DNA of 64,000 bases, taken from the NCBI RefSeq assembly GCF_000378105.1, contig NZ_KB899249.1:163483-227482 (forward strand), written 5' to 3'. Made by a program: the position numbers and the translations under genes. Each line of letters starts with the position of its first letter. Within the stretch, counting starts at the first letter, position 1. This DNA is from Rubritalea marina DSM 17716 (GTDB taxonomy: Bacteria; Verrucomicrobiota; Verrucomicrobiia; Verrucomicrobiales; Akkermansiaceae). Positions 41,824 to 51,563 of this stretch are shown piece after piece. The notes beneath the pieces are model-generated. The model did no database searches. It was not told where the DNA came from and saw nothing but the letters and a program-made list of their open reading frames with translations.

Positions 41824-43239
41824 TTACCAATTTTCGCTGTAGCGAGTGGCATTGATTCGGTCGTTGTAGATGTTAAATTCTACTTTTCGGAGCGAACTCG
41901 TATCGATTTCAGTCACACCAAAGGCTTTGTTCGTGACGTGCAATTTGCGCTCATCGAGTGAGTTGATTTGCACAATCCATTGATCGTCGTTTTTGAAGAT
42001 GAGACGACAATCGTGTTGCTCAGCCTTGGGCTGATTTTCTTCTGCGTGCTGGTCAATTTTGTGTACGCGTTCGAGTGGTATGTTGAGTGATGGTGAAAAC
42101 TGGGTATTCAATTGGAGTTGTTGGCCGCCAACCCCACTGATGATGCCAGGCACGATATCGCCATTGATTAGGTGAATCGATTCACGGCTTTCCTTGATCG
42201 TTGATGGGCTCGCAAACTGCTTTTGGGTGGCGTCTGAATTGCCATTCCAATGTTCGATATTGAGTTGCTTGAAGCGGATTGGCTCATTGTATCCATTGAG
42301 GATGTAGATTGCCCCGCCCATGACTCCAGGCGTGGGATTAGGATCCTGAAAGGTATGGACAAGTGTGCCATTCAGAAATGTGATGAAGCTTCCCGTCATG
42401 CGGTTCATCAAAATCTCTATGTGTGTGAGTTGAGATTTGTGTGAGTAGTTGGTATGTTTGATGCGATGTGGTTGAGCGACTTGCACACCATTCACGGTTT
42501 TTGACATGTACATGTAGCTGTGCTGCAACCGCAGCTCATAAGCATTGAGAGGGGTGGGGCGGTCTGCTGAACTGGCAAATAAGTAGAGGGAAACTCCGAG
42601 GCGTTTTTTCCAATCGATCTCTAGACTCAGTCTGACGAGGTCAGGGAGTTCAAATTCTTTGGCAATCCGTCCGTCTTGATTACGTGAGATCACTCCCTTG
42701 TCTGTCTCTACCCAGCCGGTGGGATCACCAAATGATTGCCATTCGTCGAGGTCGATGACCTGTGAGTAGATCCGTGACTCGGGTCTGATGACGTGGATGC
42801 TGTGGATCAGGCTACGGTCGATCTTGATGCTTTCAGCGTACTGCGGTTTGATCGTGATTAGGTGGTCATCAATTTGCTGAATACTACCACTCACAGTTTC
42901 ATGCTCGCCCTCAAAGCCGTAGCGGTGTTTGAGTTGGACCTTGGCCTCATGGCCAGTCAACGAGTCGTCATTGTAGCCATGTTTATTCTTGGGTTCAAGA
43001 TAGAGGATCTGGGAATGCTGTAACTCTATGGCTTGCTTGGTATAGCTAGGTTTAAGCGTGATTGCATGTTCGTTGACTGAGGTGCAATGGCCGCTGATAG
43101 TATCGCCATTGAGGCAATACGCTACCATCTTAGTATCAGGGGTTTGCTTATTCTCAGTCTGAGCTTCAGCGATGGTGCATGTCGTGATTGCAAACGCCAT
43201 GAGGCTCGCCCAGGTGAAGTAATCACGCAGTCTAGTCAT
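41824..43239 (-). CDS. Exported protein with beta modules around a concanavalin-like domain, paralogue 2
   Basis: 471 residues from ATG 43239 (MTRLRDYFTWASLMAFAITTCTIAEAQ, signal peptide); the longer open frame to 43338 lies inside the previous gene. It contains about four copies of a 40-residue beta module (LNGDTISGHCTSVNEHAITL to LYLEP; SGSIQQIDDHLITI to IHVI; LINGDIVPGIISGVGGQQLQL to VHKI; VQINSLDERKLHV to RKVEF), two before and two after a central lectin-like beta-sandwich (DPTGWVETDKG, RLSLEIDWKKRLGVSLYLFA, GSFITFLNGTLVHTF). The preceding gene has the same plan. It overlaps that gene by 8 bases. No function is known to me; binding a glycan or another envelope protein is plausible. Confidence 0.78.
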   Translation of the reverse strand: MTRLRDYFTWASLMAFAITTCTIAEAQTENKQTPDTKMVAYCLNGDTISGHCTSVNEHAITLKPSYTKQAIELQHSQILYLEPKNKHGYNDDSLTGHEAKVQLKHRYGFEGEHETVSGSIQQIDDHLITIKPQYAESIKIDRSLIHSIHVIRPESRIYSQVIDLDEWQSFGDPTGWVETDKGVISRNQDGRIAKEFELPDLVRLSLEIDWKKRLGVSLYLFASSADRPTPLNAYELRLQHSYMYMSKTVNGVQVAQPHRIKHTNYSHKSQLTHIEILMNRMTGSFITFLNGTLVHTFQDPNPTPGVMGGAIYILNGYNEPIRFKQLNIEHWNGNSDATQKQFASPSTIKESRESIHLINGDIVPGIISGVGGQQLQLNTQFSPSLNIPLERVHKIDQHAEENQPKAEQHDCRLIFKNDDQWIVQINSLDERKLHVTNKAFGVTEIDTSSLRKVEFNIYNDRINATRYSENW

Positions 43240-44566
43240 GGGCTTCAGGTGAGTGTAGGGTGATGGAGTTGACCAATTCAGCACCGAGGAGGAATTTACC
43301 AATAAGTGGGTGTTCCACGGTGTAGGTACCATCGGCAAATTCCAGTGACTTGCTACTGAGCCTACTAGAGTCGAGCAGGTGGAAGATGTATTGAGGAACC
43401 TGAGAGCTGGCAGTTGCGCGATGCTGGAAGGTGAGTGCTTGAAGTTCTTCGAGATCGATCGAATGCCTTTGGCTTGAATCTAGGTCGCGATACTTCAATG
43501 CACCTTCTTGGATGGAGAATGAACTGATCTTTGCTTTCAGCTGGGGAAAGCCATCGGCGATGATACGGTCGCCATCATGCGGGAGTTCCTCATGATGGGG
43601 ATGGGCGGTGCTGGATGACTCCACCAAGATTTTTGTGATTCTCGCTGGGTGCGCTGAGTTGTGGATGTGTGAATGGACGACAAGGAACCTACCGCGAACA
43701 TCGCGCGCGTCGGGGTCGATGACGCTGCGGTGCAGTGATTCGTCAACGTTGATAGATATGCTGTGACTGTCGCGGTCAACGCCGATCACGAGGCTGCGGG
43801 AAGTTTGGGATGACTTTGGGAGCGCAAATTCATCGAGAACTTTGCTTGTGCCATCACTGTAGAAGCGATGAATTTGCAGGTGATCATCGCCGACTTGTAG
43901 TGCGTAAAAGTTGAATTGAGTATCCTCGAGTTCTGATCGAGGCGCGCCTAGGATGATAATCATGTTGGGGGTTTGGCGTCCCCATGAGTAATCTAAGCTG
44001 AATTGGTATTTTGCGGGAAGTTTGAGCTTCAGTGAAAGCTGAGCGTCTTGACTGCAGTAGAGCGCCTTAGGTTCAAATTCCCAATTTTTGATGGAGTGGA
44101 AAATGTCTCCTTCCTCGGGACCATCAAAGAGAGTGGTTTGGAAGGGTTTGAAAGTGACAGCACTCAGGTGCTCTCGGGCTATTGTGAGTTGTTGGTTTTG
44201 TGTGAATGCAACTTTAGCTGACTCGTCGTCGAGTTGGAGCAAGGTGGAGGCGAGCACATCTTCGTTGTTTAGCATGATGATGTGTTGCTTGCTTGCAGTG
44301 TCTTGTGGCTTGGTGGTGAATTTGATGGAATGAAAAGATGCTGGGTCGATCTGGAGCGGTTCATCGACAAGGTCGCTGCGGAATTGAATCCCACCTTTAG
44401 CTGACATCGAGAGCACCTCGCCATGAAGCGAGTCGGAGACATCGAGATGGATCTTAGCGGGGATGCCAAGCTTAGCTTCCTCAGCTACAAGCATGGAGGA
44501 ATATGCCGAATACAACGCTGCCACAGCAAGAAAGGCCCGGGTGAGGTGCATGACATTATTTTTCAT
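43232..44566 (-). CDS. Exported protein with beta modules around a concanavalin-like domain, paralogue 1
   Basis: 444 residues from ATG 44566 (MKNNVMHLTRAFLAVAALYSAYSSMLVAEE, signal peptide), overlapping the previous stop by 11 bases. It has the same 2 + lectin-like + 2 plan as its neighbour: modules at the start (LHGEVLSMSAKGGIQFR to FHSIKF; LASTLLQLDDESAKVAF to SAVTF) and end (KAKISSFSIQEGALKYR to LQALTF; SRLSSKSLEFADGTYTV to VNSITL), and a central sandwich (LSLKLKLPAKYQFSLDYSW, FYALQVGDDHLQIHRFYSDG, SISINVDESLHRSV). The two are diverged tandem duplicates. Part of a five-gene coupled operon. Confidence 0.78.
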   Translation of the reverse strand: MKNNVMHLTRAFLAVAALYSAYSSMLVAEEAKLGIPAKIHLDVSDSLHGEVLSMSAKGGIQFRSDLVDEPLQIDPASFHSIKFTTKPQDTASKQHIIMLNNEDVLASTLLQLDDESAKVAFTQNQQLTIAREHLSAVTFKPFQTTLFDGPEEGDIFHSIKNWEFEPKALYCSQDAQLSLKLKLPAKYQFSLDYSWGRQTPNMIIILGAPRSELEDTQFNFYALQVGDDHLQIHRFYSDGTSKVLDEFALPKSSQTSRSLVIGVDRDSHSISINVDESLHRSVIDPDARDVRGRFLVVHSHIHNSAHPARITKILVESSSTAHPHHEELPHDGDRIIADGFPQLKAKISSFSIQEGALKYRDLDSSQRHSIDLEELQALTFQHRATASSQVPQYIFHLLDSSRLSSKSLEFADGTYTVEHPLIGKFLLGAELVNSITLHSPEAHD

Positions 44567-45545
44567 AGATGGGTAGGTATCTAAAGTTAAGGGCAAGTGA
44601 GAGTAATGCACTAGAAGTGCTGAAAGAAGAGCCTCGATTTCCTAGCCAAGAACCGTTGCTTTGCTGAGTGGATGAGAGTAGTCTGATATTTTGTTTATTC
44701 CAGATTTCCCAGGTGTCTAGATCTGCTTGGAATAGAGCCTGCGACATGTAGTACTCGAAGTAATAAGTGTAGTGAGGGTCACGGTAGGTGATTTTATTTT
44801 TAAGGAAGTCGAGGCTTTGAACCATTTCGGGACTGGAGCCTTTTTTTTGCAGTTGGTGGCACAACAAGGCGATAGCTGTGAGTGTCACTTTAGCACCATT
44901 TTTTGAGGTGTAACCATAGGCTCCGGAGCTGTCTCTACAGGTTTCTAGGTACTCGAATGCTTTGTAAAGGGCACTTTCTGGAACATCAATCCCCGCATTT
45001 CTAGCTGCAAGCAGGGCAACAATTTGACATCCGGAGATGGTGGTGTCGGCGTCTGAGCTGTCAGGGTTGTAGCGCCAAGCTCCGTAGGAATTCTTACTCT
45101 GTGCTTTTAGAATCAGACGTACGGCCTTGCGCAGTGATTGTTCAATGCGCGGGTTTTGCACCATTCCATACGCTTCGGCGAGAGCGAGGGTGGAAAAGCC
45201 ATGATTGTACATGCAGGTGCCAATGTAGCCGGTGCTTATTTGCTGTGATTTAATGATGTAGTCGATACTACGGTTGATGTGTTTCGCATATGGACCATGG
45301 TTGGGATCTTCACCGCTGGCGAGGAATGCCAAGATGGAAAGCGAGACGGCGCCGGGGAGGTGGCCTGAGCTATCATCCCAACAACCATTGGAGAGTTGGC
45401 TACTGGCTAGGTATTTGAGGCCCCGCTGGTACATGCTCTCTACTTTGACTGGAACCTCTTTCCCATAATGAGTGTTAGCAGCTTGAGTGCTAGGGAGTAG
45501 TCCAAGTATGCTTGTGACGGCAAGAGTGAGGGGGAGTAATCTCAT
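44556..45545 (-). CDS. Exported terpenoid-cyclase-fold (prenyltransferase/squalene oxidase repeat) protein
   Basis: 329 residues with a signal peptide (MRLLPLTLAVTSILGLLPSTQAA). The mature part has the alpha/alpha-toroid repeats of the prenyltransferase/squalene-oxidase group: GLKYLASSQLSNGCW, GAVSLSILAFLASGE, IDYIIKSQQISTGYIG, STLALAEAYG, RLILKAQSKNSYGAWRYNP, SGCQIVALLAARNAG, RLLSSTQQSNGSWLG, STSSALLSLAL. No squalene-cyclase DxDD motif is seen, so it is probably not a cyclase but a secreted binding toroid. It overlaps its upstream neighbour by 4 bases (ATGA). Similar genes accompany large membrane proteins in PVC genomes. Confidence 0.85.
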   Translation of the reverse strand: MRLLPLTLAVTSILGLLPSTQAANTHYGKEVPVKVESMYQRGLKYLASSQLSNGCWDDSSGHLPGAVSLSILAFLASGEDPNHGPYAKHINRSIDYIIKSQQISTGYIGTCMYNHGFSTLALAEAYGMVQNPRIEQSLRKAVRLILKAQSKNSYGAWRYNPDSSDADTTISGCQIVALLAARNAGIDVPESALYKAFEYLETCRDSSGAYGYTSKNGAKVTLTAIALLCHQLQKKGSSPEMVQSLDFLKNKITYRDPHYTYYFEYYMSQALFQADLDTWEIWNKQNIRLLSSTQQSNGSWLGNRGSSFSTSSALLSLALNFRYLPIYEK

Positions 45546-46198
45546 TTTTTCATCTCCCTGTTGTATTGTTCAAAGAGGGGTTGGAATTCACGCGGTAAGT
45601 CGGTGAGTGCGCTGCCAGACTTTTTAATGACGCGGCGTTTTTGCGTTTTTGTTTCAACATTTGGTTCCGCTGATCCTTGGCTTTGCTGGCCTTCACCTCC
45701 GGCATTCTTTGTTTCTTGTTGGTTGTTTCCTGCTTCGTCTTTTTCCTCAAAAGCACCCTCCATCATGCGTTGCATCATCTGTAGCAGGGCTTCGCTTTGT
45801 TCTTTTGATTTCCCGGGGCCTTGGGATTTTGCTTTTGCTGCCCCGTAGAGTTTTTCAATGATTTCATTTTCGATCGCGATTGTTTCATCACCCGTGATTT
45901 GTTGCTCAAGCATGTCGGTGGCCTGCGCCATCAGCGATTCAGCTTCGTTGAGGTAGTCAATGACTTTCTCGCTAGTTTCTTGCTGAGTGAGCTCCTGAAT
46001 GTCTGCAGAAAGTTCATCTTGGAGGTCGGTATTGAGTGCCACTGCATCGGTGTAATTTAGCGTTTGCTCATCAAAATTATCAGAGCTGCCTTGCTGGTGG
46101 CGGTCTTTGTAGACTTTTTGGAATTCGCTTTCAGCATGCAATGCCTCCAGGCAACACAGGATAACGAGACACGCGAGAAAGAGGTGTTGTAGCCTCAC
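45542..46198 (-). CDS. Small exported protein of unknown function
   Basis: 218 residues, signal peptide MRLQHLFLACLVILCCLEALHAES. The mature part is helical and polar, acidic in the first two-thirds (ELSADIQELTQQETSEKVIDYLNEAESLMAQATDMLEQQ), then rich in Gln, Glu and Gly (KSKEQSEALLQMMQRMMEG, GGEGQQSQGSAEP), with a basic stretch KTQKRRVIKKSG and a short C-terminal segment FQPLFEQYNREM. It overlaps both neighbours by 4 bases, so it is tightly coupled and may form a complex with them. The M/Q-rich helices resemble those in the upstream DUF4175-like protein. No family recognised. Confidence 0.75.
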   Translation of the reverse strand: MRLQHLFLACLVILCCLEALHAESEFQKVYKDRHQQGSSDNFDEQTLNYTDAVALNTDLQDELSADIQELTQQETSEKVIDYLNEAESLMAQATDMLEQQITGDETIAIENEIIEKLYGAAKAKSQGPGKSKEQSEALLQMMQRMMEGAFEEKDEAGNNQQETKNAGGEGQQSQGSAEPNVETKTQKRRVIKKSGSALTDLPREFQPLFEQYNREMKK

Positions 46199-48828
46199 GG
46201 TTGAACCTCCTCACTTTGGGTACGCAGTTGGTTGATTGAACGATTTGCCTCCCGGATCTGTTGCTGTTCTTTGACGATTTGCATGATTTGCAGCATGAAT
46301 TCCAAGTCTTCATCACTGAGGTTGGAGCTGGAATCCCCCGCACCACCGGCTCCAGCACCGGAGGGAGCGTTGGAGAAAAGGAGCTGCTGAGCCCAGCGCT
46401 CGAGTAGCTTCGCATTGTCTTGAGCCCTGAGGCTAGCGAGGACATTGTGATTGTTCTCTAGCTCATATGAGAGAGACTCAAGCCGGTTTTCTACATCGAT
46501 TGCTTCGATTTCATCTACAAGGTTGAGGTATTCTTTTTGCTGAGTCCGATTGGCATAATTTTGAATATCTTTGAGTAACTCACGTACTTTCTCAGAGACA
46601 TCTTGATGCAGTGCGTAGAGGCTCACGAGCTGCCTTTGTTGGGCTGGGTCGAGCGGTTCGAATTCACTACCAATGATCGGGGTGTTGGCCAATTGTGAAT
46701 CTAGCAATGACTGAACGAGCGATTGGCTAATCTGGTTTTGATTTTTTGAAGCTTCTTTGAGTCGGTTCACAAATGAGCTAACTTCCAAGTCTCTTTTGGC
46801 GCTGTGCATCAGGTCAATCGTACGTTCTAGATTGTAGATGCTTTTATTTTGCAATTCGATCGAGCGTTCGAGGTGAACTATAGATTCTTCGACTTGGTGT
46901 GCTTGTTGCAGCGAGTAGCTCATTTCACTAAGCACGGCGGGCATTTCCTTCGTGCCAAGGATGTGGGTGTTGTGGGTGGCTTTTGCAAAGGTGGTGAGTG
47001 TCTTACGCTTGAGGCTTGTATTACGGTTTGCTTCTTTGAGGAGTTTATCGAGTAGCAGCTGCGCTTGGTTGATGAGGTTTTGGTTGCGCGCTGCATCATC
47101 CCGCAGAGCGTAGTGGTCGATCCGTTGTTCCTTGGCTAAGAATGCGACAGGGTCCAATTTGATTAGCCGTCTCATACTGTCGTAACTGGCTAATTCGTTT
47201 TGCAGGCATTCTTCCAAGGCGATGATGATGTCATCGCTCAGTTGGTCGATAACATCGCGATGTTCAGCGATGGAGAGCACTCTGATTTCGAGTGGGGATG
47301 AATAGGATTTTTCATTTTTTGGCTGCTGGTCCTTGCTCCAGCTTCGAATGGTGAGTGACTGAGGTCGAATGTTGAAGTTTGCCAAAGAGAAGTTAAATGG
47401 CAGCGACTGCGATTGGGCCTTGGGCCTTTGATTTGGAAGCACGATGTTACCTCGTGATGGGCGGTACGGTTGTGAGTCATCAACCTGTCCAGACCATGAG
47501 ATGCCTGTTTGTGCGAGCCCGTAGTCGTCGCTAAACACCAAGTCTAGTGCTAGGTGGTCCGATTCAAGGATGTATTCAGGAGCATTATGAAGCTGAAGTT
47601 GGGACATGGGGGGGCGATCAGCACTCCCAATGAGATGAATTTTATAGGGTGTGGTATTCTTGAGACCGTAGACGTCTGTGAGTTGGATATCGATGAATTG
47701 GTCTTTAGCGGCGAGATCGATGGTGTCTAGGGTGAGTGTGTCTTTGTTGAGGGCAACGCTCAACAATGTGCCAGTAGATGATTCTGAAGACTCCCTGATT
47801 GTCGCGGATGCTGCGCTGATTTTGCGGTTTGGATTGAGCTCTATCTGGATGCGAGATCCTAGAAGTGTTTTCAAGTTGCCAGCCTTCAGGGTGATAATTT
47901 CTGTAGTGCGTTTGAGATAGCTTGGGTATTGCAGCTCCGCTGTGGCTGAAACGATTTTAGGACGTGAGTAGGGCTGAACCTCAAGCTTATGCTGGGCATC
48001 ACCCACTTGGATTTCTATGGTTGAGGTGCTGATGATAGGAAGGAAATCAAAGGAGAATTGTTTGTCTGTGACTGGGCTCTCAATCCATGAACCTCCATTG
48101 ATGCGAGCTCGAGCAGCGGTGGGAATCGAGGATTTTTCTGTCAGGCGAAAGGTGAAAGAAAAAGGTTCATTGATGGGGCAGTACTTCTGACCGGGAAGGT
48201 CGCTGGAGCGAATTTGTGTGCTAGTGTAGCGGGTGATCTCAGCAAGAGGCATGGCCCATCGAGCGAGTGCGTTGCTTAGGGTGTTGAATGAAAGTGCCGC
48301 AACAACGATGATGATGATGCCACAGGATCCCAAGCCGAAGGCCCAGTATTTGGCGCGCGATTGGGGAAGTGCTTCTTCTAAGTTGCGTGCTGCAATTTCG
48401 TTGGCGACTACTACGACAGCTGCTTTTCGGAGGCTGGCGGATTCAGCCTCATTGTCCAAATGGTGGGTTTGCAGCTCGATGATTCCCAATAGTCGATCAC
48501 CCATGCGTGGGTAATGCTTGGCGATGAGGTTGGCAATTTGGTCTGGAAGTGAGTAAGGAATCACCCAGAAATAGAGCCAAAGTGGTGCCGCGCTGAGTAT
48601 GGAGATGGCGCTGATTCCAAAGAAGATACCACGTACGAATGGGCTGCAATCCATCCAGCGGTCGAGAGCTAAAAATAGAAGAAAGCTCAGTGCGGATAGT
48701 AAGAACGCCGCTAGCCCAAATTCCCATGCTTTGCGATGGCGAAGATGCTGACGAAACAGAGCCAATCGCTCTACCAAGCTCTTCGGTAGTTCGCTATCTT
48801 GGTTGTGCTGGTTTTCGTCTTGGGTCAT
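46195..48828 (-). CDS. Large DUF4175-like membrane protein
   Basis: 877 residues from ATG 48828 (MTQDENQHNQDSELPKS); eight extra residues are open to 48852. Three hydrophobic segments lie in the first 200 residues (FGLAAFLLSALSFLLFLALD, GIFFGISAISILSAAPLWLYFW, YWAFGLGSCGIIIIVVAALSF). The following 350 residues are Ig-like beta strands (YPSYLKRTTEIITLKAGN, VYGLKNTTPYKIHLIGSADRPP, DYGLAQTGISW), and the last 300 are long helices with a Gly/Ala loop (NAPSGAGAGGAGDSSS). The pattern matches DUF4175-type proteins seen in PVC operons. First gene of the five-gene coupled cluster; its 194-base upstream gap holds the likely promoter. Confidence 0.78.
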   Translation of the reverse strand: MTQDENQHNQDSELPKSLVERLALFRQHLRHRKAWEFGLAAFLLSALSFLLFLALDRWMDCSPFVRGIFFGISAISILSAAPLWLYFWVIPYSLPDQIANLIAKHYPRMGDRLLGIIELQTHHLDNEAESASLRKAAVVVVANEIAARNLEEALPQSRAKYWAFGLGSCGIIIIVVAALSFNTLSNALARWAMPLAEITRYTSTQIRSSDLPGQKYCPINEPFSFTFRLTEKSSIPTAARARINGGSWIESPVTDKQFSFDFLPIISTSTIEIQVGDAQHKLEVQPYSRPKIVSATAELQYPSYLKRTTEIITLKAGNLKTLLGSRIQIELNPNRKISAASATIRESSESSTGTLLSVALNKDTLTLDTIDLAAKDQFIDIQLTDVYGLKNTTPYKIHLIGSADRPPMSQLQLHNAPEYILESDHLALDLVFSDDYGLAQTGISWSGQVDDSQPYRPSRGNIVLPNQRPKAQSQSLPFNFSLANFNIRPQSLTIRSWSKDQQPKNEKSYSSPLEIRVLSIAEHRDVIDQLSDDIIIALEECLQNELASYDSMRRLIKLDPVAFLAKEQRIDHYALRDDAARNQNLINQAQLLLDKLLKEANRNTSLKRKTLTTFAKATHNTHILGTKEMPAVLSEMSYSLQQAHQVEESIVHLERSIELQNKSIYNLERTIDLMHSAKRDLEVSSFVNRLKEASKNQNQISQSLVQSLLDSQLANTPIIGSEFEPLDPAQQRQLVSLYALHQDVSEKVRELLKDIQNYANRTQQKEYLNLVDEIEAIDVENRLESLSYELENNHNVLASLRAQDNAKLLERWAQQLLFSNAPSGAGAGGAGDSSSNLSDEDLEFMLQIMQIVKEQQQIREANRSINQLRTQSEEVQP

Positions 48829-49022
48829 GACTTGAGGTGACCAACATCCCATTCGTGGAGGAATCGTTCTACAATCAAACGATTCACGGATGAAAGATCA
48901 CGCTAGTATTAACCAAAAATTGGCGTGATAGCGATAAGAAATCTTGGTGAAGCTAAAGATGAGGTAATGCGAAGTGGTCACTTGCTTTGTGCAGGATTTT
49001 ATTCGACCTAGTGTGCTAGGCA

Positions 49023-51551
49023 CTAGTTATTGGGAGTCGAGAAAATGGGATCATTTTTCCGATCACGAGGTGGTTGAAAGGGCGTGAACTGCCATTGCGG
49101 AGATTTGATTTTTCCAGTACCTCTAAATTGTTTGAGACCTTCGACTTCTTCACCGGTAAAGAGCGTTTTAAGCGCTTGGAAGGGGAGCTCGATCACCTTG
49201 AGTGGAATCTCAGCCAATCCCATGAGACCTCGGAAGTTCATGCGGATTGTGAGGTCTAGGTTTTGATCCGCCAGGTCTACCCAACCAGATCCTGTGAAGG
49301 TGGTGCTTGCTGTGCTAGAGATCAGACTGTCGGTGTAAATACGACCATTCTTGATCTGGAAATTACAGGCGACGTCGCGCGCCTGCTGATGAACCACACG
49401 TTTCTTGGTGATGGGAGTCAGTACGGAATCGATCAAGGGGGAGAGAGGCCCGAAGAGTGGAACTTGGAATAGATCACCGTCGCGCAGATTCACGGTGCCA
49501 TTACCTTGGAGTTTTCTGGCTTCAGCAGATTCCCCGTTGAAGGTGAAATTGCCAGACAAGTAGCCTTGGTCGACGCTCTTGATGTTGTACGCTCGGCACA
49601 AATCCGCGAGCTTTACATTGCTCCATCTCACGTCCGCATTGTACTTGAGGGTGTCTGGAGTGACGTGCACATAACCAGACACTTTGCCATTGTATGCACT
49701 CCCATTTAACTTCTCTATTAAGACGCGTTTTGGAAGGATTCGGACTGAACCTTTGATGTCATTGAGTGCCACATCGGCATCGAGAAAGTTGTAATTTGTG
49801 ACTCCTGTGGTGGTGAAGCCGACCGTTAGGTCCATGATGTTATCCTTACCCGACGCCCAGCAAACTAGGCCGTTACAATCGACGGTTGGGGGGAGGTTGA
49901 ATTCATAGAGTTCGAGGTGATCCGCGATGCTTGGGGCAAAAAGCTGCAACACTGGAGCAGGCCAGGCAGTGCCTCTTAGCGTGGTGACTTTGGTTGTCTT
50001 ACTTGGCCAATCGAAGTGCACTTCTTCAGCCTGTAAGGTGCCGGTTTCAGGTCCTTTGAACTTCTTTTTGAGGCCGTACTTTGCGTAGTCGAAGACTGCC
50101 GTAAGTTTACCAAATGTGGCGAAGGTGCCGTTGAGCCGATAATTGCCTGTGGCATATTTGACTGGTACGTCGTTGTGACTAAAACCTTTGAGGACAGCAT
50201 GGCCGTAGGATACCCAATCTTTGGCATCGTTGAGATTCATGCGACCATTGGCGTGGACATCAATATACGAATCATTGGTGAAGTTGAGTTTCCCCAAATA
50301 ATGCTTTAGGTTCTCTCCCTTAATGAAAGGAAAATATACCTCGACTGGTAAGCTTGAAACCATTTTATATTTCACCATCCTGTCCTTGATGATGAGCCTA
50401 CCAATCACTCGGCCCAAGGGGTGCTTGAGTAGGAGGTCGTCGAGGTATAGGTCACCATTGTTCCATGCAAAGTCAGTCTTCAGGTGATCCACTGGTGTGC
50501 CCTTAAAGCTGAAGCTTTTGCTTTCGATCGAGCCTGTCATTTCGAGTGATAGTTTCTCTACGGCAGTCTTAGGTAGAACAAAGAAACCTTCTGCTGAAAG
50601 GCTTGTCTTCCCTGCTGAGCGAAGGTCGGTTGCAACACGTTTTTCGAAGACTTCGTATGCGAACTCTTGGAGGTGGATACTGGAATCTATGCGGAATCTA
50701 CCAGCGTGCTGGGTCAGGTCGTAATCCGCGGTGAGGGCACAAGAATCACCTTCGTGGCTAAATTTAAACTGGTCGATCGTGACCAAGTTTTGGTGGAAAT
50801 CACCCACTACGATGAGATCATCCATGGAGTAGCGCTTGTAGTCAATTTCCTGCGCTTCCAAGGTGCAATCGATCTCGATTTGCTCGGGTTTCGACGCATT
50901 ACCTTCAATGAAAAACTGGAGTTTTGGGGGAGTGGATTCGGACCACTTGAAGCGTTGGATGAAATCTAAAACCTCTTGGTATTGTCTGTAGCGCTTTTGC
51001 ACCTGCTCAGGACCGATTGGTTTCACCTCTGTAAGACCATCACTCCAGATGTTGCAGCTGACTTCGATATCAATGCCTTGGAATTGACCAACGAGGCTGG
51101 TAGTTCGTAGTGATCTTGCACCCGGTAGATCAATTGAGCCAGTGACATTGGCTATATTGATTACTGGCGAGTCATCGGCTCCAATCGCCAGAGGGACTGA
51201 CAGTTGAGCATCAGACAAGGATACTGTGGTCACTTTCAGCTTTCCACGCATTAACTTTGATTTGTCAACGTGGATGCTTAAACTAGGTAGTTCGGCGACC
51301 TTAATTTCTCGTTTGGGGCTTTTGTAAACGGTGACATTGTTTGCTGTAAGGCCCTGGAGTAGGTAAAAGCTGAGATGGTCGAATTCGAGGTAGATGCCAT
51401 AGCGTTCCATCTCACGAGCGAGGCGGTCTCCGACTTCATCAGAAAACCCATACTCATGCAGGTAACTGAGTCCAGCCATCACGGCCACCACCATCATGAT
51501 GATGCAGATGGAAAAGAAGTGCTTCAGCCGTGATAGGTAGAAAATCTTCAT
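49023..51551 (-). CDS. AsmA-like envelope protein
   Basis: 842 residues. One N-terminal membrane segment (FFSICIIMMVVAVMAGLSYLHEYG), then a long extracytoplasmic beta-rich chain with AsmA/DUF3971-type marks: YLEFDHLSFYLLQGLTANNVTVYKS near the start, repeated VxGxxxLxxxNLDL-like strands and, near the end, LQGNGTVNLRDGDLFQVPLFGPLSPLID and TFTGSGWVDLADQNLDLTIRMNFRGLMG. AsmA-like proteins are thought to bridge the periplasm and move or regulate phospholipids toward the outer membrane. The terminal 20 residues are polar. The next gene upstream ends 12 bases before its start, so they may be co-transcribed. Confidence 0.85.
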   Translation of the reverse strand: MKIFYLSRLKHFFSICIIMMVVAVMAGLSYLHEYGFSDEVGDRLAREMERYGIYLEFDHLSFYLLQGLTANNVTVYKSPKREIKVAELPSLSIHVDKSKLMRGKLKVTTVSLSDAQLSVPLAIGADDSPVINIANVTGSIDLPGARSLRTTSLVGQFQGIDIEVSCNIWSDGLTEVKPIGPEQVQKRYRQYQEVLDFIQRFKWSESTPPKLQFFIEGNASKPEQIEIDCTLEAQEIDYKRYSMDDLIVVGDFHQNLVTIDQFKFSHEGDSCALTADYDLTQHAGRFRIDSSIHLQEFAYEVFEKRVATDLRSAGKTSLSAEGFFVLPKTAVEKLSLEMTGSIESKSFSFKGTPVDHLKTDFAWNNGDLYLDDLLLKHPLGRVIGRLIIKDRMVKYKMVSSLPVEVYFPFIKGENLKHYLGKLNFTNDSYIDVHANGRMNLNDAKDWVSYGHAVLKGFSHNDVPVKYATGNYRLNGTFATFGKLTAVFDYAKYGLKKKFKGPETGTLQAEEVHFDWPSKTTKVTTLRGTAWPAPVLQLFAPSIADHLELYEFNLPPTVDCNGLVCWASGKDNIMDLTVGFTTTGVTNYNFLDADVALNDIKGSVRILPKRVLIEKLNGSAYNGKVSGYVHVTPDTLKYNADVRWSNVKLADLCRAYNIKSVDQGYLSGNFTFNGESAEARKLQGNGTVNLRDGDLFQVPLFGPLSPLIDSVLTPITKKRVVHQQARDVACNFQIKNGRIYTDSLISSTASTTFTGSGWVDLADQNLDLTIRMNFRGLMGLAEIPLKVIELPFQALKTLFTGEEVEGLKQFRGTGKIKSPQWQFTPFQPPRDRKNDPIFSTPNN

Positions 51552-51563
51552 GATTGTGCCTAG

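Noticed and set aside
49008..49026. CTAGTG/CACTAG hairpin at the end of the AsmA-like gene as a terminator
   Set aside because: No T-run follows on the minus strand and the stem covers the stop codon; left as a chance dyad.
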